Assembly (NCBI GenBank): GCA_028289345.1
Contig: JANQQL010000033.1
Span: 992,001-1,056,000 of the forward strand
From: Planctomycetota bacterium
GTDB taxonomy: Bacteria > Planctomycetota > B15-G4 > SIAN01
Reading direction: 5' to 3'
Length of the DNA: 64,000 nt
Shown here: positions 47,526 through 57,709 of the stretch, in pieces
How positions within the stretch are numbered: the stretch's first letter is position 1
How the letters are laid out: every line of letters starts with the position of its first letter
Notes under the pieces: model-generated
Told to the model about the DNA's origin: nothing
The model's input: only the letters and a program-made list of their open reading frames with translations
The model's database searches: none
Made by a program: the position numbers and the translations under genes

Positions 47526-49619
47526 ATGACCTCTTCGCCGTCGACGATCACCCGCCTTCGCCTCCCCCTGGTCCTGACCGGACTCGCCCTCGTGGCAGCG
47601 GCCAGTGGATCAGTTTCCTCGGCGGAGTTCGAGCCGGATCGAAGCCAATCGCGCATCTCCCAGCAGCTCCTGGCGCAGCTCCAGTACGGTCACTACCACC
47701 GGGACCTCGAGGTCGACGACATCTTTTCGGTCAACGTGTACCAGCAGTATCTGGAAGCCCTCGACCCGGCGCGCCTGTACTTTCTGGAATCCGACATCGC
47801 CGAGTTCGACCGCTACCAGACCGAACTCGATGACGCCTGGCGCAAAGGAAACCTGGGGCCCGCGTTCCTGATCTTCAACCGCTTCCAGGAACGCCGTCGC
47901 GCTCGCATTCAATGGGTCTTGGAACAGATCGACGGGATTCCCGAACTCGATTTCAATGTCGACGAAAACCTGGAACTGGATCGCGAGAACGCCAAGTGGC
48001 CGTTCGACCTTGCCGCGGCAGACGAGTTCTGGCGCAAGGAGTTCAAGAACGAGGTCCTGAATCTCCGCCTGGCCGACACCAAGCCGGAAGAGATCACGAA
48101 GACCATGAAGCGACGCTACGAAAACCGGCTTCGCCGCGTGGAACAAGCGACCAGTGACGACGTGTTCCGGGTCTACATGAATGTCCTGACCCAAAGCTAC
48201 GGTCCCCACACGACCTACTTCCCCCCGCGGGATGCGGAGAATTTCGACATCGAGATGAGCCTGTCCCTGGAAGGGATCGGCGCGCTGCTGAATGCCGATG
48301 GCGCCTACATCAAGATCGTGCGTTTGATCGAGGCGGGCCCTGCGGAAAAAAGCGGGCAGCTCCAGGCCGCCGACCGCATCGTCGGTGTGTCCCAGGGCGA
48401 AGACGGAGAATGGGTCGACGTGGTCGGCTGGCGCACGGACGAAGCCGTGGACCTGATTCGCGGTCCCAAGGGATCGATCGTCCGACTGCAGATCCTGGGC
48501 GCGGACCAATCCGAGAGTGGCCCCCCCAAGGTGGTCAGTCTGGTACGCGACAAGGTCAAGTTGGAAGAGCAGGCGGCTCAGAAGAAGGTCCAAGAGGTCA
48601 CCCGCGACGGCCGCACTTACAAGATCGGCGTGTTGCAACTCCCTGCGTTCTACATGGACTTCAGCGCGGCCCGGCGTGGCGATCCCAACTACAAGAGCAG
48701 CACCCGCGACATGCAGCGACTCCTCACGGAGTTGAAGCAAGAAGGCGTCGACGGCGTGGTCGTGGATCTGCGAAACAACGGTGGTGGATCTCTCCGGGAA
48801 GCGCAAGAGCTGACCGGGCTGTTCGTGCAGGGCCCGAACGTCCAGGTCAAGGATCCGACCGATGAAGTCCAGGTGCTGGCCAGTGATCGGCTTCCTTCCT
48901 ACAACGGTCCGATCGCGGTGTTGGTGAACCGTTTGAGCGCCTCGGCCTCGGAGATTTTCGCGGGCGCCGTGCAAGACACCGGGCGCGGACTGGTGATCGG
49001 CGGCCAGACCTTTGGGAAGGGCACGGTGCAGAGTCTGAACTCGGTGGGCCGGGGACAGTTGAAGCTGACCCAGGCAAAGTTCTACCGAGTCTCTGGTGCC
49101 AGCACCCAGCAGCGCGGCGTCGAACCGGACATCGCTTTTCCCTCGCTGTATCACGGCGAAGAAGTCGGGGAAAGCGCCCTCGACAACGCGTTGCCCTGGG
49201 ACGAAATTGACCCGGTCCCCCACGTGCGCTCGGAAGACGTGGCTGCCGTGTTGCCCGTGGTCCGCGACCTTCATGAGCGCCGCACCCGCAACAACCCCGA
49301 GTTTCAGTACATGAACGAGCGAATCGACTACGCCGAAGAGATTCGCTCGCGGACCAACGTGTCCCTCATGGAGTCCACGCGACGCGAGCAGCAGGACGAG
49401 GCGGAAGCTCGTCTCCTCGCCATGGAAAACCGTCGCCGCACTGCCCAGGGGAAGGAGCCCGTCGAAGACCTCGACGAGTTGGAAGCCGAGACCCCGGACG
49501 AAGACGAACTGGATCCACTGGGCGTGGAAGCGGTGGAAAGTCTGGTCGACTTCCTGACCCTGGCGCCGGCCAAGACTCGGGTCGTGCAAACCCAGACCGT
49601 GGGTGCCGACGAGAAGTAG
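47526..49619 (+). CDS. prc: Carboxy-terminal processing (tail-specific) protease
   Basis: Prc N-terminal pattern plus PDZ (GIGALLNADGAYIKIVRLIEAGPAEKSGQLQAADRIVGV) and S41 (VVVDLRNNGGGSLREAQELTGLF; SASEIFAGAVQDTGRGLVIGGQTFGKGTVQ). Confidence 0.95.
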   Translation: MTSSPSTITRLRLPLVLTGLALVAAASGSVSSAEFEPDRSQSRISQQLLAQLQYGHYHRDLEVDDIFSVNVYQQYLEALDPARLYFLESDIAEFDRYQTELDDAWRKGNLGPAFLIFNRFQERRRARIQWVLEQIDGIPELDFNVDENLELDRENAKWPFDLAAADEFWRKEFKNEVLNLRLADTKPEEITKTMKRRYENRLRRVEQATSDDVFRVYMNVLTQSYGPHTTYFPPRDAENFDIEMSLSLEGIGALLNADGAYIKIVRLIEAGPAEKSGQLQAADRIVGVSQGEDGEWVDVVGWRTDEAVDLIRGPKGSIVRLQILGADQSESGPPKVVSLVRDKVKLEEQAAQKKVQEVTRDGRTYKIGVLQLPAFYMDFSAARRGDPNYKSSTRDMQRLLTELKQEGVDGVVVDLRNNGGGSLREAQELTGLFVQGPNVQVKDPTDEVQVLASDRLPSYNGPIAVLVNRLSASASEIFAGAVQDTGRGLVIGGQTFGKGTVQSLNSVGRGQLKLTQAKFYRVSGASTQQRGVEPDIAFPSLYHGEEVGESALDNALPWDEIDPVPHVRSEDVAAVLPVVRDLHERRTRNNPEFQYMNERIDYAEEIRSRTNVSLMESTRREQQDEAEARLLAMENRRRTAQGKEPVEDLDELEAETPDEDELDPLGVEAVESLVDFLTLAPAKTRVVQTQTVGADEK

Positions 49620-49637
49620 ACCTCTCGGAAAGGTTCT

Positions 49638-50843
49638 CTATTTGACCGAGTCGGCGATCATCCGGCTCCACTGAAGCGCGTCCAAGTAGGACTCGCGCAC
49701 GTGGTGGGCAGGGAACGGGAACTCTTGGAGCCCCTCCCAATTGCCCTCCTCGCAACAGATTGCCGTGAGGAGCGCCTGGCCCAGGGGTCCTTCGCGCTTG
49801 ATCAGCGCCTCGCGCACGTGATCCGCAAGGGGAAGCTCTCCTAAGAGTTCTTCCATTGGGTGATCCATCAGAGCGTCCAGCACCGACAACAGTCCGACGG
49901 TGAAGAACTCTTCTCTGCCGGGTCCCCCCGCGAATCGTTCCGCCAGACGCTGACAGGTTCGGGCCCGCACCAGAGCGGTGACGGTCAACTCATGGGGCTT
50001 GTTGGCGGCGTCCGCCATGAGCATCAAGATCGCGCAATTGCGGATGCGCTCAAGGCCAAGGGTCACCAAAGCCTGGCGAATCGACGTCAGGGGTTCCACC
50101 AACGCGAACTGGGCCGAGTTGACGTAGCGGAGCATCCGGTAGCTCATTGCCACGTTTTGCTCAACGACCTTTTCGATGTCGTGAAAATCCGAGGTCGGAT
50201 CGATGACCTGGCCCAGCAAGCGCACCAGATTGGCGGTGTCCGTCGGGGAACGCCGCTGGCTCATCAATTCCGGGTGGCAGAAGAAGTGCCCCTGGAAGTA
50301 GTCGTAGCCCGCGTTGCGGCAGTAATCGAACTCGTCGTAGGTCTCGACCTTCTCGGCCAGGAACTTCAGACCCGGTCGGCGCAAGCGCTCCAGGTCGGTC
50401 TTGGTGCGTTGCAGACCGATCTCCTGGATGTCGACCTTGATGACGTGGGCGAGATCCACGAACGGCTGGAGCTTTTCCTCGTAGACGAAGTCGTCCAAAG
50501 CGATCGTGTAGCCCCGGCGCGCCGCTTCCTCGATCGCGGCGAGCACTTGCTCGTCAGGCTGGATGTTCTCCAGCACTTCCAGCACCACGCGATCCGGAGG
50601 CAGCGAGAGATAGAGTTCACTGACGAAGAACTGTCGGCTCATGTTCAAGAAGCCGAGGTGATCCCCAATGACCTGGTCGAGACCGATTTCCGTCAGGGCA
50701 TCCAGGGCCACCGAAGCAGTGGCCTGGTCTTCCTCCACCACATTGGCCTGGCCAGTCCTTCCCGAACGGTACAGCAGTTCGTACCCGTACAACTGCCGGT
50801 TCCGATCCAAGATCGGCTGCCGTCCCAGAAAGACCGTGGGCAT
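49638..50843 (-). CDS. EAL-HDOD domain signalling protein
   Basis: MPTVFLGRQPILDRNRQLYGYELLYRSG..IALDDFVYEEKLQPFVDLAHVIKVDI; HDOD IEKVVEQNVAMSYRMLRYVNSAQF. Confidence 0.85.
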   Translation of the reverse strand: MPTVFLGRQPILDRNRQLYGYELLYRSGRTGQANVVEEDQATASVALDALTEIGLDQVIGDHLGFLNMSRQFFVSELYLSLPPDRVVLEVLENIQPDEQVLAAIEEAARRGYTIALDDFVYEEKLQPFVDLAHVIKVDIQEIGLQRTKTDLERLRRPGLKFLAEKVETYDEFDYCRNAGYDYFQGHFFCHPELMSQRRSPTDTANLVRLLGQVIDPTSDFHDIEKVVEQNVAMSYRMLRYVNSAQFALVEPLTSIRQALVTLGLERIRNCAILMLMADAANKPHELTVTALVRARTCQRLAERFAGGPGREEFFTVGLLSVLDALMDHPMEELLGELPLADHVREALIKREGPLGQALLTAICCEEGNWEGLQEFPFPAHHVRESYLDALQWSRMIADSVK

Positions 50844-51230
50844 CGTTCCGTTGGCGATCGCTTCCCCTCCGCGTAGACACTGTCTTCCCGACTCTATCGA
50901 ATGGCGCTTCCCCCGCAGTCAGCAGAGTTTTCCCTGATTGGAACGTTCTTCTGGTCGCGGGCGGCGTCTGGCTCACGGGACCGGTGAGCGTTGAGAGGGA
51001 AGAGCCACGGGCGAATTCCCGGGGAGTCGGGGCTGGCAATCCAAGCCCTGGCACTTGGTCACAGTCTCGGAACGAGCGGCGAAAGGCAGGCTTCCCGATC
51101 CCCCAAACCGAGCCACCTCCTCGACAATGACCGCGATTGCTTCGATTTCCAGCTCCTGACCACCGGCCGGCTTGTTGCAGAATCACCGCCGCGAGAATCT
51201 CTGAACGGACGAGAGGGAACCTTCCTGGCC

Positions 51231-52127
51231 ATGATCTGGATTCGTGCGCTGATCAGCTTGGCCCTGTTGTCGGTTCTCGCCGTCGTCATCGACGTCCGTA
51301 CCTGCCTCGACACCTTGCGATCGGCATCCGTTCCTTGGCTGATCCCGCTGCTGCTGGTGAACACCTCGGCATACGTCCTGTTCGCCCTGCGCTGGGGCTA
51401 CTTCTGCCGTCGCCTTGAATTGCCCATGACCCTCGGCAACTCCTTGCGCGGTGTGTACCTGTTTCAGGTCACCAGCCAGGCCGTTCCCTCTCCGCTCTTG
51501 GGAGAAGCCGCTCGATTCGCCGTGTTCCCCGCAGACGTTTCGAAGAAAACCGTCCTGAAGTCGATCGTGCTGGATCGCCTCGCCAATCAGGGCAGCCTGC
51601 TGTTGCTGGTCACCTTGCTGTTGCCGTACTACTTGACGCGCACCAGCTATCCGACCTGGCTGAAGATCGCTGCCGTGGTTCCCGGAGTGTTGTTCGTGCT
51701 CGGCTGGATCGTGGCGCGTCAAGGTCTGTGGACGCTCCGTCGCGGCCGTTTTCTCAAGACCCTGTTCGAGGATCGGGGCGGACTGGTGCCGTTCTCCCTC
51801 GGAGCGATCCTCGGGCTCGTCCTTGGGATCGAGTTCTACGTCGCCGCGAGGGCACTCGAACTACCGACACCCCCGGATTGGCAACTCGTGTTGAGCATCC
51901 CCCTGTTGCTGACCGCCACTTCCCTCATGCCGATTTCTTTCTCGGACTGGGGGACCCGTGAAATGGTCGCGCTGGTCGTCCTGTCCACCACCGGACTCGG
52001 CAAGGAGGAGATTGTTTCCGTGTCGTTGATGGTGGGAATCGCGAACTTGGTCGCGAGCTTGCCGGGGTTGTTCCTGCTGGGACGGGTGAGGCGACGAGCT
52101 CCGGAGTCAGAGCTCACGAACGACTAG
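51231..52127 (+). CDS. Lysylphosphatidylglycerol synthase TM-region/flippase-like membrane protein
   Basis: Multi-TM ORF; LRGVYLFQVTSQAVPSPLLGEAARFAVF and SFSDWGTREMVAL typical of LPG_synthase_TM. Confidence 0.75.
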   Translation: MIWIRALISLALLSVLAVVIDVRTCLDTLRSASVPWLIPLLLVNTSAYVLFALRWGYFCRRLELPMTLGNSLRGVYLFQVTSQAVPSPLLGEAARFAVFPADVSKKTVLKSIVLDRLANQGSLLLLVTLLLPYYLTRTSYPTWLKIAAVVPGVLFVLGWIVARQGLWTLRRGRFLKTLFEDRGGLVPFSLGAILGLVLGIEFYVAARALELPTPPDWQLVLSIPLLLTATSLMPISFSDWGTREMVALVVLSTTGLGKEEIVSVSLMVGIANLVASLPGLFLLGRVRRRAPESELTND

Positions 52128-52308
52128 TGCACTTTCGTGTTGCTCCGGTGTCCCCCGACCTTTGCACCTTCGCTTCCACGCTGAAACGACCGACGCCCAG
52201 AGGATCTGGGGCACTCGACCTCGGTGTTGAGTGTCTTGAATGCTCCCATGATTGGCGCTTCGGCGAAACTCGGGCAGCGCCTGGAGCAGACGGCGTCAAC
52301 GAGGAACC

Positions 52309-52343
52309 AAAGAAAGAGGCCGGACGCAAGCGCGCCCGGCCTC
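52309..52343 (-). terminator. Rho-independent-type terminator of the di-heme oxidoreductase gene
   Basis: Minus-strand GAGGCCGGGCGCGCTTGCGTCCGGCCTC then TTTCTTT, about 32 nt past the stop. Confidence 0.85.
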
Positions 52344-52374
52344 GAGGATGCTTCTGGTTGCTACGTCGAACGGT

Positions 52375-54294
52375 TCAGTTCTCTCCGTCCATGTAGCCGG
52401 TGACGAACGGCTGGTGGTCCCAGACGTCCGGCCAACCGTCGTCGTCCGAGTCCATCCGGAACGGGAGGGTTTCGCCGTAGGCGGCGGGGATGTTGGTGGC
52501 CGCGTCGGAACGAATCATGACACCGTCGGTGTTGAGGAACGGGCCTTGGATCTCGACCGGGGTATTGAACAACCACTCGGGGTTGAAGCGCTCTTCCCCG
52601 GTGTCCATTCCGGCGACCATGAAGCTGCTGTCGATCGTGCCGTTGCCGTCCATGTCGGTCGGCAAACGCTCGATGTCGTACAGCACCAGCTTGTTCAAGA
52701 AGTTCATGATCCGCATGTGGTCCAGGTCATTGGCATTGGCGAAGTAGTCGCGCGACGCCTGAGCTTCGCCACCGTGACGCAGAATGGCCTCTTCGATGGT
52801 CAGCGAATGGCCGTCATGGCTCCACGGGAAGCCACTGCCAACGCCCCACAGCGGTGGAGTCCGCCACAGGGAATTCACGTTGCCGCCGAAATCCTTTTCG
52901 GCCAAACGCTCGCCCATGTCGTGGTGGCGGAAGTCGGTGAACAAACCAGAAACGCGGAACTGCTCGCGATTGGGCACGAACTCGTCGCCGTCCATGGTGT
53001 AGAGCGGCACCAGTTCACCTTCCAGGCGTCGTTCGTCGGCGTTGAAGGTGACTTCCAGGTCGAACGCACGGCGGTCACCGGCGAACACCTGAGTCTCCCG
53101 ACGGATGTGCCAGTCGGCGATGTGGCAGTCGGTGCAGCCCCAAGACTCCATCAGGGCCACGCCCTGCTTGTATTCGCGGCGGGTGCCGGCAAAGGCCGGT
53201 CGCGGCGCGTTCAGCATGAACCACTCGGCCAGGTCCAGGTCGCCTTCGGTGATTTCGGACAGGTGACCGTCGCCGTCGGGGTCGTCCCGGCTGAAGCCCA
53301 GGGCGTCGACGCTGGCGCCGGCATCCGGAGCAACGTGAGTCGCGGGGAACTGGATGGCGCCAGCCAGGGTCGGCTCGCTGACCCCGTCGTTGTCCGGGTC
53401 GTTCGTCGTGCTCGGGTCATAGGCTTCGAGTCCACCGTGGGCTTTGTACGGATCCCAGAGGAACGCACGATTGGTGGGATTCAGCGCGGAGCGTCCGGGA
53501 CCCTGTCCCCAACCCCACACGACCATCTCGAAGTTGTAACCGTGAGTGTTGATCCCGTCGACTTCGGTCGCTCCGGGAACCACTTCACCGTTGGCGTCCA
53601 CATACCAGACGCGGAAGATGTTGTTGAGCGCGGGAGAGCCGGTCAGGCCTCCGCCCAAGGACGGGTCGCCCATGTCGATCATGGGACCCACCGGCGTGGT
53701 CTGAACCATCACCGATCCTCCGGAAGCCTGGGCTTCCGCGGCGCTCACCCAGCCGTCCTTGTTCGTGTCGATCGCCACGAACATCTCGGCACGGATCTGA
53801 ATGGCGAGCATTTCCATGATCCCGCCACCGTAGTAGTGCGGGGAATTCCGACCACGACCACCGTCCTTGCTGAAGTTGGCGCCGCCACCGGGATTTCCCT
53901 GCGGCAAGTTGTGGCAACCGAGGCAGCTGGTCTGGTTGTTGGCAGTGATCTTTGCGGTCGTGCCGTCGGGCATCGGACCGGCCAAGTTGGAAACCCGGGC
54001 ATCGAAGATGCCGTCCCGTTCCCGGAACTCGCGGAAGTTCAAGTTACGACCAAGCTGGTACGCCAGGAACGGATCCTTGGCGATGAAGTAAGCACTGCTT
54101 CCTTCGTCGTCGGGATCGTCACTGTGGACGGCGCGAATCCGCTTGTTCTTGACGGACCGGCCGCTCGCGTCGACTGCCGGGCTTCCCGAACCCGCCAGGT
54201 CCGGTCGTTCCGCATACTGCGCCGAGACCATCGGCGACAGAAGGACCAGGAACGCAGCGGACAGCGCCGCGCTCCTCTTCAGAGCAAACGTCAT
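52375..54294 (-). CDS. Secreted di-heme oxidoreductase-family protein
   Basis: Signal peptide; CLGCH and CTDCH heme motifs; Asp-rich Ca-binding-like loops. Confidence 0.8.
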   Translation of the reverse strand: MTFALKRSAALSAAFLVLLSPMVSAQYAERPDLAGSGSPAVDASGRSVKNKRIRAVHSDDPDDEGSSAYFIAKDPFLAYQLGRNLNFREFRERDGIFDARVSNLAGPMPDGTTAKITANNQTSCLGCHNLPQGNPGGGANFSKDGGRGRNSPHYYGGGIMEMLAIQIRAEMFVAIDTNKDGWVSAAEAQASGGSVMVQTTPVGPMIDMGDPSLGGGLTGSPALNNIFRVWYVDANGEVVPGATEVDGINTHGYNFEMVVWGWGQGPGRSALNPTNRAFLWDPYKAHGGLEAYDPSTTNDPDNDGVSEPTLAGAIQFPATHVAPDAGASVDALGFSRDDPDGDGHLSEITEGDLDLAEWFMLNAPRPAFAGTRREYKQGVALMESWGCTDCHIADWHIRRETQVFAGDRRAFDLEVTFNADERRLEGELVPLYTMDGDEFVPNREQFRVSGLFTDFRHHDMGERLAEKDFGGNVNSLWRTPPLWGVGSGFPWSHDGHSLTIEEAILRHGGEAQASRDYFANANDLDHMRIMNFLNKLVLYDIERLPTDMDGNGTIDSSFMVAGMDTGEERFNPEWLFNTPVEIQGPFLNTDGVMIRSDAATNIPAAYGETLPFRMDSDDDGWPDVWDHQPFVTGYMDGEN

Positions 54295-54820
54295 CGAGAT
54301 TCTCCAGAGTGGATGGAGTCGGCTCCGAGGACCGGGACCGACGGGGCAAGAGTGTTCGGTCTAGCCCGAACGGCGGCCATGACTACCGGCAAAATCTCGA
54401 GGTGTCAGATTTTTCTCTGACATTTGACTGGCGCTCACCAAACGCGAAAAAAGTCGTGCACCAGATCTGGACGTCCTTCGCTTCTCTCCGCCGATCCCAA
54501 ACGCCCGCGAAGAACCAGGTTGCGGCTCTGCAGGGACCTGGAAGCCCCTTCGCAGAAGCCCATTTAGATACTCGGTCTCATCTTCGTACAGACAGATGTC
54601 AGCGAATTGTCAGGACACCGGTCCGTTGGCTCTGTCCATCTCGCGGTCACTGGCAGTCACGGGGTGCGGCCGACTGTGAGACAGAACAGCGGTCAAGAAC
54701 CACCCCTTCCCAGGTTTGCGTCCCGCTTACAATTCTCCGGCGAACTGCGATCGGCTTCGGAAACGTCACCCGCTCCGACCCGGTCGCCTTCCCCGGGAAG
54801 CTCCGCCGAATCAGGATCTC

Positions 54821-55948
54821 ATGACTGCGTCGACCTTCGATCTCGAGAGCCAGGTCACCGGAACCGACGTCGAATTGACTCTGCACGGCAGCCTGGTCTT
54901 GGAGAACGGTGCCGAACTCTGGAACCGGCTCCGCGACGGAGTCCCGGGGGAAGCAAAGTCCTGCCGCATGAATCTGGCCCCGGTCCAAGACACCGATGGT
55001 GCCGGAATCTCCCTCTTGCTGGCGTTTCGGGCCGGACTCCTGGAGCGTGGAATGAGCTTCGAGTTCGTCGGAGCGGACTCCACGATGGCGGATTTGCTGG
55101 ATCTGTATGGCTGCCCGTCCGGGTTTCCGTGCGCCAAGCCAGCCCCCACGCGCACGGCCATGCTGGACCAAATCGGACGGGCCTCGGTCCAGATGATCAC
55201 CCACTTCCAAGAGACTCTGGCATTCGTCGGCGGGGTCCTGGTTTCGGGAGCCCGCGCCCTGCGCGAGCCAAGGACCGTGCACTGGAAAGACGTCGGTCGC
55301 TTTCTGGAGAAGGCCGGAGCCGACGCGGTGCCCATCGTCGCCCTGATCAATTTCTTGGTCGGCCTGATCATGGGATTGCAGGCCGCGGTTCAACTCGAAC
55401 GCTTCGGCGCGAGCGTCTTCGTTGCCGATCTGGTTGCTCTCTCCGTGACTCGGGAACTCGGTCCGCTGATGACCGCGATCATCCTGGCGGGGCGCTCCGG
55501 AGCCGCCTTCGCGGCCGAGCTCGGCACCATGCGCGTCTCCGAAGAAGTCGATGCATTGCGCACCATGTCCTTGGACCCCCAGCGCTTCCTGGTGTTCCCC
55601 CGGGTGTTGTCGGTGATGATCGCCATGCCATTGCTGGTTTTGATGGCGGACGTGGTTGGCTGCTTGGGCGGACTGTTCGTGGCGACCAAGGTGCTCGACT
55701 TGGCGCCGGTCGTGTACTTCCAACAGTTGCAGCAAGCAGTGGGAGTCGGCGACGTGGTCGGCGGCATGGTGAAGGGGATGGTGTTCGCCGCTGCGATCGC
55801 GTTGATCGCCTGTCAGCGAGGTCTCACGGCTCGGGGAGGCGCGGCGGGAGTCGGAAACTCCACCACATCGGCGGTGGTGACAATCCTGTTTGCTCTGGTG
55901 ATCCTCGATGCGGTCTTCACCGCGCTCTACAACTTTCTCGGGATCTGA
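54821..55948 (+). CDS. mlaE: MlaE-type lipid ABC transporter permease with N-terminal STAS-like domain
   Basis: STAS-like N-terminus; permease ELGPLMTAIILAGRSGAAFAAELGTMRVSEEVDAL signature. Confidence 0.9.
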   Translation: MTASTFDLESQVTGTDVELTLHGSLVLENGAELWNRLRDGVPGEAKSCRMNLAPVQDTDGAGISLLLAFRAGLLERGMSFEFVGADSTMADLLDLYGCPSGFPCAKPAPTRTAMLDQIGRASVQMITHFQETLAFVGGVLVSGARALREPRTVHWKDVGRFLEKAGADAVPIVALINFLVGLIMGLQAAVQLERFGASVFVADLVALSVTRELGPLMTAIILAGRSGAAFAAELGTMRVSEEVDALRTMSLDPQRFLVFPRVLSVMIAMPLLVLMADVVGCLGGLFVATKVLDLAPVVYFQQLQQAVGVGDVVGGMVKGMVFAAAIALIACQRGLTARGGAAGVGNSTTSAVVTILFALVILDAVFTALYNFLGI

Positions 55949-55952
55949 CCCC

Positions 55953-56681
55953 ATGATTCGCGCCCAGGGTCTCGCGGTTGGCTACGGGCACACGCCACTC
56001 CTCCAAGACCTCGACTTCGAGGTGGAACGGGGCGATATCTTCGCAATCTTGGGTGGCAGTGGCACCGGCAAGTCGACGCTGATGATGCACCTGATCGGCC
56101 TCTATGAACCACTGTCCGGCACCATTCATATCGACGGGATGGGAGCTCCTGATCTTGAACAGGGCCCACCTCGATTCGGAGTGATGTTTCAATCCGGGGC
56201 ACTGTTCGGGTCGATGACCCTGCTCGAAAACGTCAGCCTCCCTTTGCAAAAGTGGACCGAGCTTCCGCCGGACGCGATTGACGCAGTCGCCCTGGCACGA
56301 TTGCGCTTGGTGGGCCTGGGAACCTTCGAGAACCACTATCCCTCGGAGATCTCCGGAGGCATGAAGAAGCGGGCCGGCATCGCGCGGGCCCTGGCCCTCG
56401 ATCCGTCGATCATCTTCCTCGACGAGCCATCCGCTGGCTTGGATCCCGTCAGCGCCGACGAGCTGGACGAACTGATCCTGTCCATGCGTGAGAACCTCGG
56501 CGTCACCGTGGTGCTGGTGACTCACGAGCTGCCGAGCATTTTCAAGATTGTTCGCCGCTGCATCCTCTTGGATCGGGAAACTCACGGAATCATCGCGAGG
56601 GGTGACCCCCGCGAACTCCGCGACACCAGCAACGATCCCCGCGTCCATCGCTTCTTCCACCGGGAAGGAAAGGCCTCCTGA
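55953..56681 (+). CDS. mlaF: MlaF-type ABC transporter ATP-binding protein
   Basis: Walker A GGSGTGKST; LSGGM-like ISGGMKKRAGIARAL; Walker B IIFLDEPSAGLDP. Confidence 0.9.
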   Translation: MIRAQGLAVGYGHTPLLQDLDFEVERGDIFAILGGSGTGKSTLMMHLIGLYEPLSGTIHIDGMGAPDLEQGPPRFGVMFQSGALFGSMTLLENVSLPLQKWTELPPDAIDAVALARLRLVGLGTFENHYPSEISGGMKKRAGIARALALDPSIIFLDEPSAGLDPVSADELDELILSMRENLGVTVVLVTHELPSIFKIVRRCILLDRETHGIIARGDPRELRDTSNDPRVHRFFHREGKAS

Positions 56682-56683
56682 CC

Positions 56684-57709
56684 ATGGCGACCTCGACGAC
56701 CAATCACTGGAAGCTCGGGCTGTTCGTCCTCAGCGGCTTATTCCTGGCCATCGCCACCCTGGGATGGTGGTTGAATCGCAAACTGGAAGAGCGGAAGACT
56801 TTCACGTCCCATTACTTTTTCGACGAGCCCGTGGACGGGCTCAACGTCGGCTCCGACATTCGCTTCCGAGGTGTTCCTATCGGACGAGTGGCGGACATCA
56901 AGGTGGCGTCCGACGCCCGCTACGTGCACGTCATCGGCTCGGTGTTCGTGGATGCCCTCAATGACCTCGGGCTGGACGCGGATCAGCGCCCGAAGAGCCC
57001 TGCCGAGGGCCCCTGGGTCGACCCAGAATTGCGCGTCCAGCTGAACTCGAATCTGCTGACCGGCCAGACGTTCATCCAGGGCGATTTCTTCGACCTGGAG
57101 AGCCATCCCATCCCCGACTATCCGTTCGAGGTGCCCTGGGAAACCGTGCATTCGGTCCCTTCCGCCTTCTACCGATTGACCGATAGCCTCGATCTGCTGG
57201 TCACCGACGTGAGCGATGTTCTTGCGAGCGTGCGCACCCTCGTATCACGGATCGATACCGCCGTGGTGGACCTGGCTCCCGACAAACTCGGGAGTGATCT
57301 CGGTCACTTGGTGCAAACTCTGGACGAGACCCTGACCAATCTCGAAGACCTGGAGATTCTCAAGCGAGGATCGGAAACCCTGGGCACGGCCAACGCCACT
57401 CTGGAAAGTACCCGCGCGCTGGTGGAAGACTTTCGCAACGCGGAAGGCCCCCTGGTTCGCGTCCTGAATCGCTACGAGAAACTCGGCGGCGAAGTCCAAC
57501 AAGAGTTGCCGATCACTCTCAAAGAAGCACGCGAGCTGATGGCCGGCCTGACGGCCGCGGCCAACGAATTCACCATTCTCGGTCGCCACCTCGATCAAGA
57601 TCTCGGCATCTTTCGCAAGACCTTGCAGTCCATCGAGCGACTGGCCGATCAGCTCGAACGAGATCCCGGTTCCCTGATTCACGGCAAGACCCTGGGAGAA
57701 TCCCCCTGA
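56684..57709 (+). CDS. mlaD: MlaD family (MCE domain) protein
   Basis: N-term TM, then YFFDEPVDGLNVGSDIRFRGVPIGRVADIKV (MCE). Confidence 0.85.
   Translation: MATSTTNHWKLGLFVLSGLFLAIATLGWWLNRKLEERKTFTSHYFFDEPVDGLNVGSDIRFRGVPIGRVADIKVASDARYVHVIGSVFVDALNDLGLDADQRPKSPAEGPWVDPELRVQLNSNLLTGQTFIQGDFFDLESHPIPDYPFEVPWETVHSVPSAFYRLTDSLDLLVTDVSDVLASVRTLVSRIDTAVVDLAPDKLGSDLGHLVQTLDETLTNLEDLEILKRGSETLGTANATLESTRALVEDFRNAEGPLVRVLNRYEKLGGEVQQELPITLKEARELMAGLTAAANEFTILGRHLDQDLGIFRKTLQSIERLADQLERDPGSLIHGKTLGESP

Noticed and set aside
47610-49589. 659-aa minus-strand ORF
   Set aside because: Antisense to prc, which has clear PDZ and S41 protease motifs.
52252-54420. 722-aa plus-strand ORF
   Set aside because: Antisense to the di-heme oxidoreductase; no domain sense.
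54647-55954. 435-aa minus-strand ORF
   Set aside because: Antisense to mlaE; His/Gln/Asp-rich shadow.
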